A stretch of DNA of 32,474 bases from Nostocaceae cyanobacterium (GCA_030065825.1 JASJCY010000091.1:1-32474); one strand, 5' to 3'; shown: positions 15,640 through 25,114, counted from the stretch's first letter. The notes: generated by a model from the sequence alone, not told the origin. Numbers and translations are program-made.

Positions 15640-16240
15640 TTGTGAATTAGTTACCAATAGGTGGCTCAACATTTTTCTCTAACTCTATGCTTTTGATAAC
15701 CATTGCCCAATGCCCAATTCCAAATTTGGTAGTACTGAATACTCAGTGCATAACAAATGTGCCCTTTTAATATCTTGACTTTGGATGTATATTGAGTCGA
15801 ATCTTAAACAATTATTCCTAAGAATGAAGAAAAGAAGTAGTTTCTTCTGGTTCTTCACAACTCAAGCTATCTGTTGTCAAACCTCGCTGACTGAGTCCAA
15901 AGCCAAATTAATCTTGGGGAATTTCCAGTCGGAACTTTCTGCTGTCAGGGCATGGCATCCAAAATAAACCACGGACGGAAGATTTTATTGCTTATAATAT
16001 GCAGCCGTTCTGGAAGCATCGGGTGTATTCACGCCATCGAGGGCGTAAATAGTTTCACAGGCAGTAGAGTGGGGCAGCCCTCGACTCTTAACTGGAAACA
16101 AGCTTTCTCCTCCCTTACCTCGTTAATGAACGAACTTAGATTTGCAATTTTTATTAACAGCAGTACTTTTGGGGCTTGTAGGGACGAGAGAAAAACAAAC
16201 CCGAAGAAACCTTGGTGCTGCCAATTTTTGAGGAAATTGA
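15640..16240 (+). promoter_or_regulatory. Long non-coding leader region of rne
   Basis: 600 bases with no supported gene directly before rne. It contains a small hairpin, ACGCC atcga GGGCGT (about 16029-16046), and ends with GAGGAA five bases before the ATG of rne. Long 5' leaders that allow autoregulation by RNase E are known for rne genes in other bacteria, so the region may be the rne leader and promoter. Two open frames of 60-114 codons here lack any family resemblance. Confidence 0.45.
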
Positions 16241-18265
16241 ATGCCAAAACAAATTATCATCGCGGAGCAGCATCAGATTGCTGCAGTCTTTTCTGAAGAT
16301 CAAATACAGGAACTAGTTGTAGCTACGGGTCATCATCAAATTGGTGACATCTATCTGGGTGTGGTTGAAAATGTCCTCCCTGGGATAGATGCGGCTTTTG
16401 TAAATATCGGTGATCCGGAGCGCAATGGCTTTATTCACGTCACCGACTTGGGACCATTAAGATTAAGACGTACTGCGGCGGCAATTACGGAACTGTTAGC
16501 ACCGCAGCAAAAAGTCTTGGTGCAAGTAATGAAGGAGCCAACGGGTAGCAAAGGACCGAGGCTCACGGGTAACGTGACTTTACCGGGACGTTATGTAGTT
16601 TTAATGCCCTATGGCAGGGGAGTTAATTTATCCCGGCGGATTAAGAATGAAAACGAGCGTAATCGCCTGCGTGCCTTAGCAATTTTAATTAAACCCGCAG
16701 GTATGGGTTTGCTGGTGCGTACCGAAGCTGAAGGTAAGCCAGAAGAGGCGATTATTGAAGATTTAGAGTCCTTGCAACGGCAATGGGAAATCATCCAGCA
16801 AGAAGCTCAATCCACTCGTGCCCCCTCTTTGCTCAACCGGGACGATGATTTTATCCAGCGCGTACTGCGAGACATGTACGGTGCAGACGTGAATCGGATT
16901 GTAGTTGATTCCAGCACTGGTTTAAAGCGGGTAAAACAGTATTTGCAGAACTGGAGTGGTGGGCAAACACCCCAGGGAGTATTAATTGACCATCACCGCG
17001 ATCGCTCTCCGGTCTTAGAGTATTTTCGGGTAAATGCAGCAATTCGAGATGCTCTTAAACCCAGGGTAGACTTACCTTCTGGGGGCTATATTATCATTGA
17101 GCCAACAGAAGCATTAACGGTCATTGATGTCAACTCTGGTTCCTTTACCCGTTCAGCGACCGCCAGAGAAACCGTGTTATGGACAAACTGCGAAGCTGCT
17201 ACAGAAATTGCTCGTCAGTTACGTCTGCGCAATATTGCCGGGGTAATTGTGGTTGATTTCATTGATATGGAATCACGGCGTGATCAACAGCACGTCCTAG
17301 AACACTTTAATAAGGCACTCAAAGCAGACAAAGCCCGTCCCCAAATTGCCCAGTTAACGGAATTGGGGTTAGTAGAATTGACCCGTAAGCGTCAAGGTCA
17401 AAATATTTACGAATTATTTGGTGGAACTTGTCCTACCTGTGGCGGTTTAGGACATATCCTACATATGCCCGGAGAAACTGAAACCAGATTACCAACATCA
17501 GCAGAATTACCAGACCGCTTTGTATCCATGCAGCAGCGGGAAACAGGTCCGCAAATTTCACGGATGCCAGAACCACGGGAAACCTACGATAGAGAGGAAG
17601 GATACGAAGCAGATACGGGGGTAGCACCGCTGAATCTGATGCATCACCCCAGTTATCAGGAACTGAGTGAAAGTAACAAACCCCGTCGCGTTCGTCGTCG
17701 TCGCATCAGTATCAATGGTGGCAATGGTAAAGATGAGTCACGAGTGAACAATCATCCATTAGCGCTGGTAAACGAACCAGATTTGGACATTGATAATGAA
17801 GAAGAATTTGGCGGCACTTCTGAATTACCTCCACCCACTCTCAATAAAACAGGTTGGGGAGATAGAGAACGCAGTAAACCATCAAGGACAGACCTGGTTA
17901 AACCAGTAATTGAACCTCCAGAAATTGTAACAGTAGAAATGTCGCCGGAGGAACAAGATGTTTACGCAGAAATGGGAGTTTCTCCATTAGAAAAATTGGG
18001 CACAGAGGTCAGAAATCCCAAATCTGTAATTATTAACGTCACCCTACCCGGACAAACATCTACTGCATCCGATGCACCAGAATTGACCCCAGTTCCTAGA
18101 AAAACTAGCAAATCAGAAGTTGAGACCAAACCAGAACCAGAATCTTCCGAACCAGAATTTTCCGAACCAGAATCTTCCGTTGTTGTTGCCTCAGAAGAAA
18201 CTGATACTGACAGCAGCACTCCCAAACGTCGCGTTCGTCGCCGTTCCTCTGCTAAAGGAGGGTAA
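16241..18265 (+). CDS. rne: Ribonuclease E/G
   Basis: A 674-residue endoribonuclease that cleaves single-stranded A/U-rich RNA in mRNA decay and RNA processing. An S1 RNA-binding domain spans about residues 36-105. The catalytic metal ligands are D296 (IDVNSG) and D339 (VVDFIDM), and the zinc-link cysteines are C397 and C400 (CPTC). Residues from about 420 form a disordered region typical of cyanobacterial RNase E, with basic patches RRVRRRRIS and, at the very end, RRVRRRSSAKGG. The end patch matches the arginine-rich peptide reported to bind polynucleotide phosphorylase in Anabaena. GAGGAA precedes the ATG at good spacing. rnhB follows after 38 bases, so the two are probably cotranscribed. 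Confidence 0.96.
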   Translation: MPKQIIIAEQHQIAAVFSEDQIQELVVATGHHQIGDIYLGVVENVLPGIDAAFVNIGDPERNGFIHVTDLGPLRLRRTAAAITELLAPQQKVLVQVMKEPTGSKGPRLTGNVTLPGRYVVLMPYGRGVNLSRRIKNENERNRLRALAILIKPAGMGLLVRTEAEGKPEEAIIEDLESLQRQWEIIQQEAQSTRAPSLLNRDDDFIQRVLRDMYGADVNRIVVDSSTGLKRVKQYLQNWSGGQTPQGVLIDHHRDRSPVLEYFRVNAAIRDALKPRVDLPSGGYIIIEPTEALTVIDVNSGSFTRSATARETVLWTNCEAATEIARQLRLRNIAGVIVVDFIDMESRRDQQHVLEHFNKALKADKARPQIAQLTELGLVELTRKRQGQNIYELFGGTCPTCGGLGHILHMPGETETRLPTSAELPDRFVSMQQRETGPQISRMPEPRETYDREEGYEADTGVAPLNLMHHPSYQELSESNKPRRVRRRRISINGGNGKDESRVNNHPLALVNEPDLDIDNEEEFGGTSELPPPTLNKTGWGDRERSKPSRTDLVKPVIEPPEIVTVEMSPEEQDVYAEMGVSPLEKLGTEVRNPKSVIINVTLPGQTSTASDAPELTPVPRKTSKSEVETKPEPESSEPEFSEPESSVVVASEETDTDSSTPKRRVRRRSSAKGG

Positions 18266-18303
18266 AATGTAATGTCTACTACTTCCCTTTCCTTAAGGCA
18301 TTA

Positions 18304-18969
18304 ATGCTCAAGAAACAGAAGGCTGCTGCTAGTTTACCAGCACCACAAAGTAAATTGAACTGGCTAGAATCTTCTACCTTGTCAAGTATTTCTGGATTAA
18401 TGGCAGGGGTGGATGAAGTCGGTAGAGGTTCTTTGTTTGGTCCGGTGGTAGCAGCAGTCGTCATATTACCAAAGAGTGCTTTAACCGCACCAATCGCAGG
18501 AGAAATTAAGGACAGTAAAAAACTCTCAAGCAGTCGCAGAAGAAAAATAGCTCAACAAATCTTCACTCTGGCATTAGACTGGAAAATTGGTTTTGCTTCA
18601 ACTGCCGAAATTGACCAAATGAATATTTTGCAGGCAACACTTTTAGCAATGAAGCGGGCAGTTTTGAAGTTGAAAGTACAGCCTGCACTTTGTTTGGTGG
18701 ATGGTAATCAGTTAATTCCCGACTTGTCTGTGACTCAACAAGTAATAGTTAAAGGAGATTCTCTGTCTCTAAATATTGCGGCTGCTAGTATTGTTGCTAA
18801 AGTATGGCGCGACGACTTAATAATTCGCCTAGGTTCCAAGTATCCTATGTATGATTTGGAACGAAATAAAGGTTATGGCAGTCAGCGACATTTACTGGCA
18901 CTGCAAAAGCATGGACCTTCTCCCCTACATCGCAAATCTTTTCGTCCCTGTCAAATAAATAGGGAATAG
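18304..18969 (+). CDS. rnhB: Ribonuclease HII
   Basis: A 221-residue enzyme that removes RNA from RNA-DNA hybrids and starts removal of misincorporated ribonucleotides. The four acidic catalytic residues are visible: D37 and E38 in GVDEVGRGSLFGPV, D133 in LVDGN, and D170 in IVAKVWRD. The GRG motif and the C-terminal KGYGSQRHLLAL / HRKSFRP segments are typical. The first 30 residues are a weakly conserved extension compared with the usual bacterial length of about 200. It directly follows rne on the same strand, in keeping with a shared RNA-processing transcript. Its stop codon lies in a TAGGGAA heptamer repeat. Confidence 0.95.
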   Translation: MLKKQKAAASLPAPQSKLNWLESSTLSSISGLMAGVDEVGRGSLFGPVVAAVVILPKSALTAPIAGEIKDSKKLSSSRRRKIAQQIFTLALDWKIGFASTAEIDQMNILQATLLAMKRAVLKLKVQPALCLVDGNQLIPDLSVTQQVIVKGDSLSLNIAAASIVAKVWRDDLIIRLGSKYPMYDLERNKGYGSQRHLLALQKHGPSPLHRKSFRPCQINRE

Positions 18970-19148
18970 GGAATTACACATCTTGCACCTAGGTTAAAAA
19001 CCGGTTTTTTTGCCAATATCTCAGTCTCAAAACTTTGATTTTTCGTTGAGAAACAGGGAATAGGGAATCACACATCTTGCACCTAGGTTAAAAACCGGGT
19101 TTTTTGCCAATATCTCAGTCTCAAAACCTTGATTTTTCGTTGAGAAAC
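18961..19148. repeat. 94-bp direct repeat, two copies
   Basis: Copy one 18961-19054 and copy two 19055-19148 differ at only a few bases. Each starts AGGGAATAGGGAAT, continues ACACATCTTGCACCTAGG, has a TTAAAAACCGG(G)TTTTTT hairpin and ends TTTTTCGTTGAGAAAC. The CATCTTGCACC part relates it to the element at 2728-2843. The AAACCGGTTT hairpin with T tract could act as a terminator for rne-rnhB. Confidence 0.85.
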
Positions 19149-19336
19149 CCCGGCAGTCGCTACCCTGCACCGAAGCCGCACTCCGTGCGTCTATAAGCCG
19201 GGGAACCCTTTCGGTAGTTGCTCATGGGGGAAACCCCCAAGACCGCACTGCCTCACCAACGCGCTGCCTCGCTTTTTTTTGGTCTTGATAGGGAATATTC
19301 CTATTACCAATTACCCATTACCAATTAGTGAACCTC
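19149..19336. repeat. G/C-rich dispersed repeat and TTACCAA heptamers
   Basis: Contains ACCCTGCACCGAAGCCGC and CAAGACCGCACTGCCTCACC, which resemble sequence at 25247-25270 and 15234-15256, and ends in ATTACCCATTACCAATTA heptamers. No gene is supported. Confidence 0.5.
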
Positions 19337-19337
19337 A

Positions 19338-19500
19338 GAGGATGTTTGGAAAGTCTAAAAGCTTACTTAAAACCTCTGTGGGTAAACCTCTCTACTACTA
19401 GGAGAGAGGCTTTGAAACCCCATTCCGATATAAAAAGTTTTTCCGCTTCCCTCTCCTGTTTCCCCTCTCTTCCCTCTCCCAATGGGAGAGGGGTTAGATG
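19338..19500. mobile_element. Truncated MITE-like element, GAGGATGTTTG family
   Basis: Begins GAGGATGTTTGGAAAGTC and shares long blocks with 31989-32233, including CTTACTTAAAACCTCTGTGG and AAAGTTTTTCCGCTTCCC. The right terminal repeat found in the other copy is missing. A TCA precedes the end, compatible with a TNA target. Confidence 0.6.
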
Positions 19501-19858
19501 TAGGTTGGGTTGTAGCTTGCTTCCCCGGAGGGGTAGCATGTAGACGCGGTAGACAGGTCATGGCTTCTCTTTGAGTACGGCTTTGAGCAGAGTAACCCAA
19601 CAACCGCAACCGATTGCGTTGGGTGGAGGGGCTACGAAATTTCAACACTTCCACGACTTTTGTCAGTCAACCAGCTCGAAACCTCACCCCGGCTAAAGCC
19701 ACCCCTCTCCCTTTCCCCTCTCCCATTGGGAGAGGGGTTAGGGGTGAGGTTCATCTGTATTTTATCAAGCGTGAAAACCGCTATATTCCTATTACCAATT
19801 ACCCATTACCAATTAGTTAACCTCACAGATATGATAAATATTCAGAAGGAACGTAATA
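19501..19858. repeat. Mosaic of dispersed repeats upstream of the DUF1997 3' end
   Basis: Contains a GTTGGGTT ... AACCCAAC repeat (about 19502-19626), a partial TATAGCGG-family element with only its right end (AACCTCACCCC ... GTGAAAACCGCTATA, 19676-19786), and ATTACCAATTACCC heptamers (19790-19815). Several short open frames run through these repeats and are not called. Confidence 0.55.
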
Positions 19859-20446
19859 TTATTCTATTTCCCACAGGGGTAATTCACCACGTTTTTGAAT
19901 AATAGTTGTTTCTTCAGTTTGTAATATTACCCAACGACGATAATCTACGAGCAATTGATGCAATAATCTTTGTTTAATTGTCAACAAAACACTCTTAAGT
20001 AAACCATTGCCAGTAGTTTCCAAAATTGGTTTAGGAGTAAAAGAAAATGGTGGTGGTAGTTCAACTTCTACCTCTAAATCTGCTCTTCCTTGAAGACGAG
20101 TATCTTTGCCTATTTGAAATGGTGACAAATGTCCCTTTAAATTCAAGTCAAAACGCTGGTTAATATACTCAATACCGAGGATTTCGCAACTTAACGACCG
20201 CAAATAAATAGTTCCATTTGATTCTGCCCATATTCTCATATCTACAGTAGGTTGAATACTCAGGGACATGAAACTTAAAGGACGCATTTTCAATCTAAAA
20301 ATATCGTCAGCTAGCAGTTTAGTGCGACTAGGATCGACTAAAGCATTAACTAGCCGTTGTGGCTGACGTAAGTAATGCTGAATGGGAATAGGCTGTTGGG
20401 GTACGGGAATTTCTACTGATTGGGATGCAACAAACTTACTAGGCAT
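19859..20446 (-). CDS. DUF1997 domain-containing protein
   Basis: A 195-residue protein that matches my memory of DUF1997, a family shared by cyanobacteria and plant chloroplasts. Key segments are YLRQPQRLVNALVDPSR near residue 25, MRPLSFMSLSIQPTVDMR near residue 55, GTIYLRSLSCEI, and GNGLLKSVLLTIKQRLLHQLL near residue 147. The biochemical role of the family is not established. There is no signal peptide or membrane segment. It is a single gene on the minus strand with a long non-coding region upstream (20447-21433). Confidence 0.85.
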   Translation of the reverse strand: MPSKFVASQSVEIPVPQQPIPIQHYLRQPQRLVNALVDPSRTKLLADDIFRLKMRPLSFMSLSIQPTVDMRIWAESNGTIYLRSLSCEILGIEYINQRFDLNLKGHLSPFQIGKDTRLQGRADLEVEVELPPPFSFTPKPILETTGNGLLKSVLLTIKQRLLHQLLVDYRRWVILQTEETTIIQKRGELPLWEIE

Positions 20447-21123
20447 AATTTAATGGAATAATTGGTGTGATATATATTATTTATTTGTTTGTTTTTTTGT
20501 TTATTTGTTATACTAATACATTTTGTTTCTATAGGATTCCTATTTTATTTTTATGAAGCCCAGTGACCTGGGTCTATGGGCTTAAAAAGTCAGCAGTATT
20601 TGACCTCCTTTTTTTCTGCTAAATTTCTCTATTTCTCAGGGTAATTTTACTTTAGCGGAGCTTGCCCGCAAAGCTTCTTAAACTCTATTTATACGTAAAA
20701 TAGTAACTGATAATTCCAACTTTATCTTAAACAATATATTTGTTCCTAGTTATCCTTCATTAGTTACATACTTCAGAAACAAATTCCTATCTTCAGTTAG
20801 ATAAATATACCACTTATAGTGGAGGTATCAGCACTTACAACTAAGACAACAAATATAAACCTTGTTGACCAATTCGACTATATTTTAAGTCGGGTTTAAG
20901 TATTATACAATTTTTTAATCAGCAATTATGCTTAAATATTTTTTGGCTTTGCTGATTAAAAGTATGACTTTGCCCTCCAACCCCCAATTCTGGGGGATTT
21001 AGGGGGTTAATCGAGAACTCTAATCACAGTATTCATACTTTGATTTAGCAACGCCTATTTTTCTAGTCTAGTAAATTAAGCTTTATAAATTTTTCCTCAA
21101 TAGGAATATTCTCATATTCTCAG

Positions 21124-21268
21124 GACTTACGCAACTGGCACATTTACCCTAAAACTGTCACATAGTAGTAATTTGTCTATAATGCCTATAAATCAAGGAA
21201 CATAGAGTTTTATTTCAAATTGAAGTATGTGTGCCAGTTGCCATAATTTTGTGACGCTTGCGTAAGTC
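21124..21268. mobile_element. MITE-like element, GACTTACGCA ends
   Basis: Left end GACTTACGCAACTGGCACA and right end TGTGCCAGTTGC ... TGCGTAAGTC are inverted repeats, with an extra 14 bases in the right arm. The 145-bp element is non-coding. GACTTACGC-type ends are, as far as I recall, common for small elements in cyanobacteria. Confidence 0.65.
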
Positions 21269-21382
21269 ATAATTCTTTATGCTTTTGTCTACCATCAACA
21301 AGTTTTTCGATCCTTATTCCTGATTACTTTTGGTACAAGCTGTAAAAGCACTGCTGTTGTGGAACTACCCGTTTACCTGTCA

Positions 21383-21406
21383 GGATAGCAGCGGGGGTTG
21401 CTATCC
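21383..21406 (+). promoter_or_regulatory. Leader hairpin before the glycosyltransferase gene
   Basis: GGATAGCA and TGCTATCC form a perfect 8-bp stem around GCGGGGGT, 28 bases before the ATG at 21434. There is no T tract, so it is not a clear terminator. It may affect translation of the downstream gene. Confidence 0.4.
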
Positions 21407-21433
21407 TCCCAATAAAGTTGCTCTCTCCCTTGA

Positions 21434-23266
21434 ATGAACAACCGCACTCACCTGCTACTACTGCTGTTATGGTTATTGATTGGCACTATTATCCGCTTAG
21501 TGGATTTAGCATCTCTACCACCTTGGACTGATGAATGTGCCACCATAGTTTTTAGCCTGGGCAATAGTTTTCACACGGTGCCACTAAATCAGGTTATTGG
21601 TTCAGATGTTCTTTTGCAACCGCTACAACCTACCTCAGAAGCTGGAATCAGTGCAGTTGTTGAACATTTATTCAGTGAAAGTACTCATCCTCCCTTGTAT
21701 TTTGCCCTTACCCATCTGTGGATGAAATTGTTTTCACCCCCTCAGGAATTAGCTTCAATTTGGGCAGCGCGATCGCTCAGTGCTTTTTTTGGGGTTGCAT
21801 GTATTCCAGCCATGTTTGGCTTTGCTTATTTAGTCTTTCCTTCTCGGTTAGCAGCTCAAATGGCAGCAGCAATGATGGCAGTTTCCCCCTACGCCATTTT
21901 TCTTGCTAGACAAACACGCCATTACACCTTAGCAATTTTACTGGTTATTGCTTCTGTGTGTTGCTTGTACAAAGCAGTGGAAACCATAAAGCGTCGGCAA
22001 ATTTTGCCTATCTGGTTGCTATTATCCTGGATAGTCGTCAACTGCTTGGGTATAGCAACTCATTACTTTTTCGCTCTGAGCTTATGTGCCCAAGGCTTGG
22101 TGTTACTACTGCAAATTTGGCGACAAATTAAAGCAAGTATATTTACTGAATTAAAAATTTATTGGTGGCGTATCGGGGTAATTGCTGTAGGTACGTTGAT
22201 GGGTTGTTTAGTATGGTTACCAGTGCTGCAAGGTATTTACGGTAGCGAACCAACAAATTGGGTTAGTGATGGTAACCCTCATACTGATTGGTTTAGTCCT
22301 ATAGGACGATTGCTAATTTGGATCATCAGTATTTTGTTACTTTTACCTTCGGCATTCACTAACTTACCCCTAGCAATTGTAATTGTTTCTGGGGTGGTCA
22401 GCTTACTATTTTTGCTCTGGAGTTTGCCCTATCTCTTCTTGGGTTGGAGGTGCCAGCAGCAAAGCCCAGATAACCATCTAGCCATGGAAATCTTAGTTGA
22501 GTACGTTGTTGGGGCGATCGCCATTTTTTTGGCTATTACCTATGGTTTGGGTATGGACTTAACCTTAGCTGCTCGTTTCCAATTTGTCTTTGCTCCTGCA
22601 ATAATTCTTTTATTGGGTGCTGCTTTGGCTGGTATTTGGCAGAACTCACAAAGGTCGCAGTTACTAGTTTACCAAGGTAACTTTACAGGGGTAAATAAAA
22701 AATCACACAGTCACAGAGAACCCAGAGTCAAACAAGCAGAGGATAAGTCTATAAGTTGGTTTACCCACCAAGGTTGGTGTACCACACTACTAGATAAATA
22801 TAAACTATTGCCCATTGTAAATGGCAAGGTGAGGGTAATAATAATTTACTTGATGGCAACCGTAGGGGGGTTTACCGCAGCTTACAATTTGGGCTACCTG
22901 CAAAATCATCGTCCTGATATTCTTGCTCCTATCATCCAAGAATTTTCTGAACATCCAGTATTGATTGCCACTACCCACAAACACCACGGACAAACGGGAA
23001 GAATGATGGGATTAGCTTGGGAATTCCCCTCTGAGAATTGGCAATTTTTCCTAGCACACAGAGATTCTAAGACTAAAAATTATACCAATGCTATCCAAAT
23101 GTTTCACCAGCAATTAACCGAACTCCCACGACCTTTTGACCTCTGGTTAGTTGATTTCCAAAGTGGGATAGATTTAGAGTCTCAGCAATGTGTCCCTGAC
23201 CATCCAAAGCGGAAATCTGCTGGTGAATACAGATACAGACTGTATCGCTGTAGAGCCACTAATTAA
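21434..23266 (+). CDS. GT39/ArnT-like integral membrane glycosyltransferase
   Basis: A 610-residue polytopic membrane protein with about ten or more hydrophobic segments. After the first one (residues 7-27) comes LPPWTDECA, whose D33 and E34 match the acidic pair in the first extracytoplasmic loop of GT-C glycosyltransferases of the GT39 type. HPPLYFALTHLWMKLF near residue 89 and SPYAIFLARQTRHYTLA near residue 151 are also typical. Such enzymes transfer sugars from lipid-phosphate donors outside the membrane; the acceptor is unknown. Residues about 410-460 form a polar insert between membrane segments. The C-terminal 120 residues are soluble (HKHHGQTGRMMGLAWEFP). pheA follows after 53 bases but is functionally unrelated. 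Confidence 0.85.
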   Translation: MNNRTHLLLLLLWLLIGTIIRLVDLASLPPWTDECATIVFSLGNSFHTVPLNQVIGSDVLLQPLQPTSEAGISAVVEHLFSESTHPPLYFALTHLWMKLFSPPQELASIWAARSLSAFFGVACIPAMFGFAYLVFPSRLAAQMAAAMMAVSPYAIFLARQTRHYTLAILLVIASVCCLYKAVETIKRRQILPIWLLLSWIVVNCLGIATHYFFALSLCAQGLVLLLQIWRQIKASIFTELKIYWWRIGVIAVGTLMGCLVWLPVLQGIYGSEPTNWVSDGNPHTDWFSPIGRLLIWIISILLLLPSAFTNLPLAIVIVSGVVSLLFLLWSLPYLFLGWRCQQQSPDNHLAMEILVEYVVGAIAIFLAITYGLGMDLTLAARFQFVFAPAIILLLGAALAGIWQNSQRSQLLVYQGNFTGVNKKSHSHREPRVKQAEDKSISWFTHQGWCTTLLDKYKLLPIVNGKVRVIIIYLMATVGGFTAAYNLGYLQNHRPDILAPIIQEFSEHPVLIATTHKHHGQTGRMMGLAWEFPSENWQFFLAHRDSKTKNYTNAIQMFHQQLTELPRPFDLWLVDFQSGIDLESQQCVPDHPKRKSAGEYRYRLYRCRATN

Positions 23267-23319
23267 TTGGTGGATTAAAATATAGGTTATTTCTATTTTT
23301 GAATTCACAACTAAACACC

Positions 23320-24198
23320 ATGAATGTATCCATAGCCCATTTGGGACCCCTAGGTACTTACGCGGAACAGGCAGCTATTAATTTTACTAAAATTTTAGCT
23401 CAAGACATTGGTAAAGAAGCTGACTTATATCCCTATCCCAGCATTGCCCAGACATTAAAAGCCGTAGCCCAAAAAGAGGTAGAATTAGCTGTGGTACCAG
23501 TGGAAAATTCCATTGAAGGCAGTGTCACAATGACATTGGATACCTTATGGCAGTTGGATAATTTACAAATACAATTGGCTTTGGTGATGCCAATTGTCCA
23601 TGGATTTATTTCCTGTGCCCAAAATGTAGAAGATATTAAAACAGTTTATTCCCATCCCCAAGCTTTAGCACAATGTCAGGGATGGTTAGAGCGTTCTCTC
23701 CCCAACGTCAAGCTAATTCCCACTAATTCCACCACAGAAGCTTTACAACTACTCAAACAGGATTTGACAGCAGCTGCTATTTCATCCCAACGAGCAGCGC
23801 AACTGTATAACCTACCAATATTAGTTACTGGCATTAATGACCATCCAGAGAATTGTACTCGCTTTTGGATAATAAGTCGGGATGATGTCTCTTACCCTTA
23901 CCACAAATCTCCAACACTCAGCCATACCTCCTTAGCTTTTAGCGTACCAGCTAATGTTCCTGGTGCTTTAGTTAAGCCACTACAAGTATTTGCAAAACTG
24001 AATATTAATCTGAGTCGCATTGAATCCCGTCCCACAAAGCGATCACTAGGAGAATATTTGTTTTTCATTGACTTAGAAGCAGACGCTTGTGAACCCAAAA
24101 TGAAATCGGCATTGGCAGAACTAACTACCTATACCGAAGTCTTAAAAATATTTGGCAGCTACAGTGTTTTGCAAACTGTTGGGGTTGGCAATGGGTAA
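23320..24198 (+). CDS. pheA: Prephenate dehydratase
   Basis: A 292-residue enzyme that converts prephenate to phenylpyruvate for phenylalanine synthesis. The ATG at 23320 (MNVSIAHLGPLGTYAEQAA) is preferred over an in-frame TTG at 23299. The catalytic domain spans about residues 1-185 with VPVENSIEGSV and the NCTRFWIISR segment holding the TRF motif. An ACT domain follows, with SRIESRPTKRSLGEYLFFID, where ESRP is the phenylalanine-binding motif, so feedback inhibition is likely. Mutase and dehydrogenase domains are absent, as is usual in cyanobacteria. Its TAA stop lies inside a TAATGGG/TAATTGG heptamer run. Confidence 0.95.
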   Translation: MNVSIAHLGPLGTYAEQAAINFTKILAQDIGKEADLYPYPSIAQTLKAVAQKEVELAVVPVENSIEGSVTMTLDTLWQLDNLQIQLALVMPIVHGFISCAQNVEDIKTVYSHPQALAQCQGWLERSLPNVKLIPTNSTTEALQLLKQDLTAAAISSQRAAQLYNLPILVTGINDHPENCTRFWIISRDDVSYPYHKSPTLSHTSLAFSVPANVPGALVKPLQVFAKLNINLSRIESRPTKRSLGEYLFFIDLEADACEPKMKSALAELTTYTEVLKIFGSYSVLQTVGVGNG

Positions 24199-24228
24199 TT
24201 GGTAATGGGTAATTGGTAATTAGTAACT
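24191..24228. repeat. TAATNGG heptamer repeats overlapping the pheA stop
   Basis: Five heptamers alternate between TAATGGG and TAATTGG starting at the last codons of pheA. They fill the whole gap to the 3' end of the LON-domain gene. Confidence 0.75.
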
Positions 24229-24240
24229 CCTAACTCCAAA

Positions 24241-24882
24241 CTAATTAAATGTATCTTTGATTGCTGTACGTGCTGCCAAGTGATTGCGAGTGGAAGTCAA
24301 AATTTCTGCTTCCCGTTGCAAACGAGCAGCAGTATCCTGTGTTTCCAACAATCCCTGTTGTTCGTTAGGGACTCCATAAAGATTGCTTGCCACCCAATAA
24401 GACAATTCTAGAGGTAAATCGGGTAAATCTTCCGGTAGTTCAATACTTTGTTCAGTTAACTTGGCTGACAGACGCACTACGTCTCGCAGTAATTGTTCTA
24501 CTTCTGTTGCCAGAGGATATAAATCTTGAGTAGGGGGATTATCTTCAATCCATTCCACCAAACCAATGCGGTAAGGTTTTTCCCGAACATACTCTAAAAC
24601 ACGGAACCTTTGCTGTCCCAAACTTAACATCTTAATACGGTCATCAGGCAACCGTTGGTAATCAATGATTTGGGCACAGCAACCAATATCAGCAATGGTA
24701 CCCCCTGCCGGATCTACCATCAATACCCCGAACCTGCGATCGCTCTCCAAAATTGTGTTCATCATAATTCGGTAGCGAAACTCAAATATATGCAGGGGTA
24801 AAGGTCTGGTGGGAAATAGAACCACTTTCGGTAACGGGAACAGAGGTAGTTCGCGAACAGCAATTTTAGAAGATGATGTCAT
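24241..24882 (-). CDS. Stand-alone LON substrate-binding-domain protein
   Basis: A 213-residue protein equal to the N-terminal substrate-recognition domain of the Lon protease, without the AAA+ or protease parts. It opens with RELPLFPLPKVVLFPTRPLPLHIFEFRYR, given here as RELPLFPLPKVVLFP and LPLHIFEFRYR. VLMVDPAGG, IGCCAQI and GQQRFRV are also typical. The C-terminal helix bundle includes LSYWVASNLYGV and QREAEIL. The role of such single-domain proteins in cyanobacteria is not known; some link to protein quality control is inferred. In cyanobacteria I recall it next to rpsJ, as here, though 1 kb of repeat-rich DNA separates them in this genome. Confidence 0.88.
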   Translation of the reverse strand: MTSSSKIAVRELPLFPLPKVVLFPTRPLPLHIFEFRYRIMMNTILESDRRFGVLMVDPAGGTIADIGCCAQIIDYQRLPDDRIKMLSLGQQRFRVLEYVREKPYRIGLVEWIEDNPPTQDLYPLATEVEQLLRDVVRLSAKLTEQSIELPEDLPDLPLELSYWVASNLYGVPNEQQGLLETQDTAARLQREAEILTSTRNHLAARTAIKDTFN

Positions 24883-25114
24883 TTTTTCCTTGGTATAATT
24901 TTAATCTTTAAAATTTCTGAATCTCTGCTTATCCCGTAATTTTTCTCAGGTTCATTTGGGTTGTTAGATATACTTTACTACTGATGGAGGATGCTACCTT
25001 GATGTCAAGTCTAGAGCATAAAAGCAACCGGGGTTAAGCGACCATTAACTGACAATAATGGCAAATTTATATTGGATTTTGGAATTATAGTAAGCTGTAA
25101 ATCCTGATTTTAAA

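Larger units (their letters stand above)
20447..21433. other. 1-kb divergent intergenic region with several hairpins
   Basis: AT-rich and without a supported gene. It contains AAGCCCA ... TGGGCTT (about 20556-20583), a TTTAATCAGCA ... TGCTGATTAAA inverted repeat (about 20914-20960), an AACCCCCAATTCTGGGGG repeat near 20980-21010, the MITE-like element at 21124-21268, and a hairpin directly before the glycosyltransferase gene at 21383-21406. Confidence 0.5.

Noticed and set aside
19328-19902. Several 68-95-codon frames on both strands
   Set aside because: All read through dispersed repeats and heptamers between rnhB and the DUF1997 gene.
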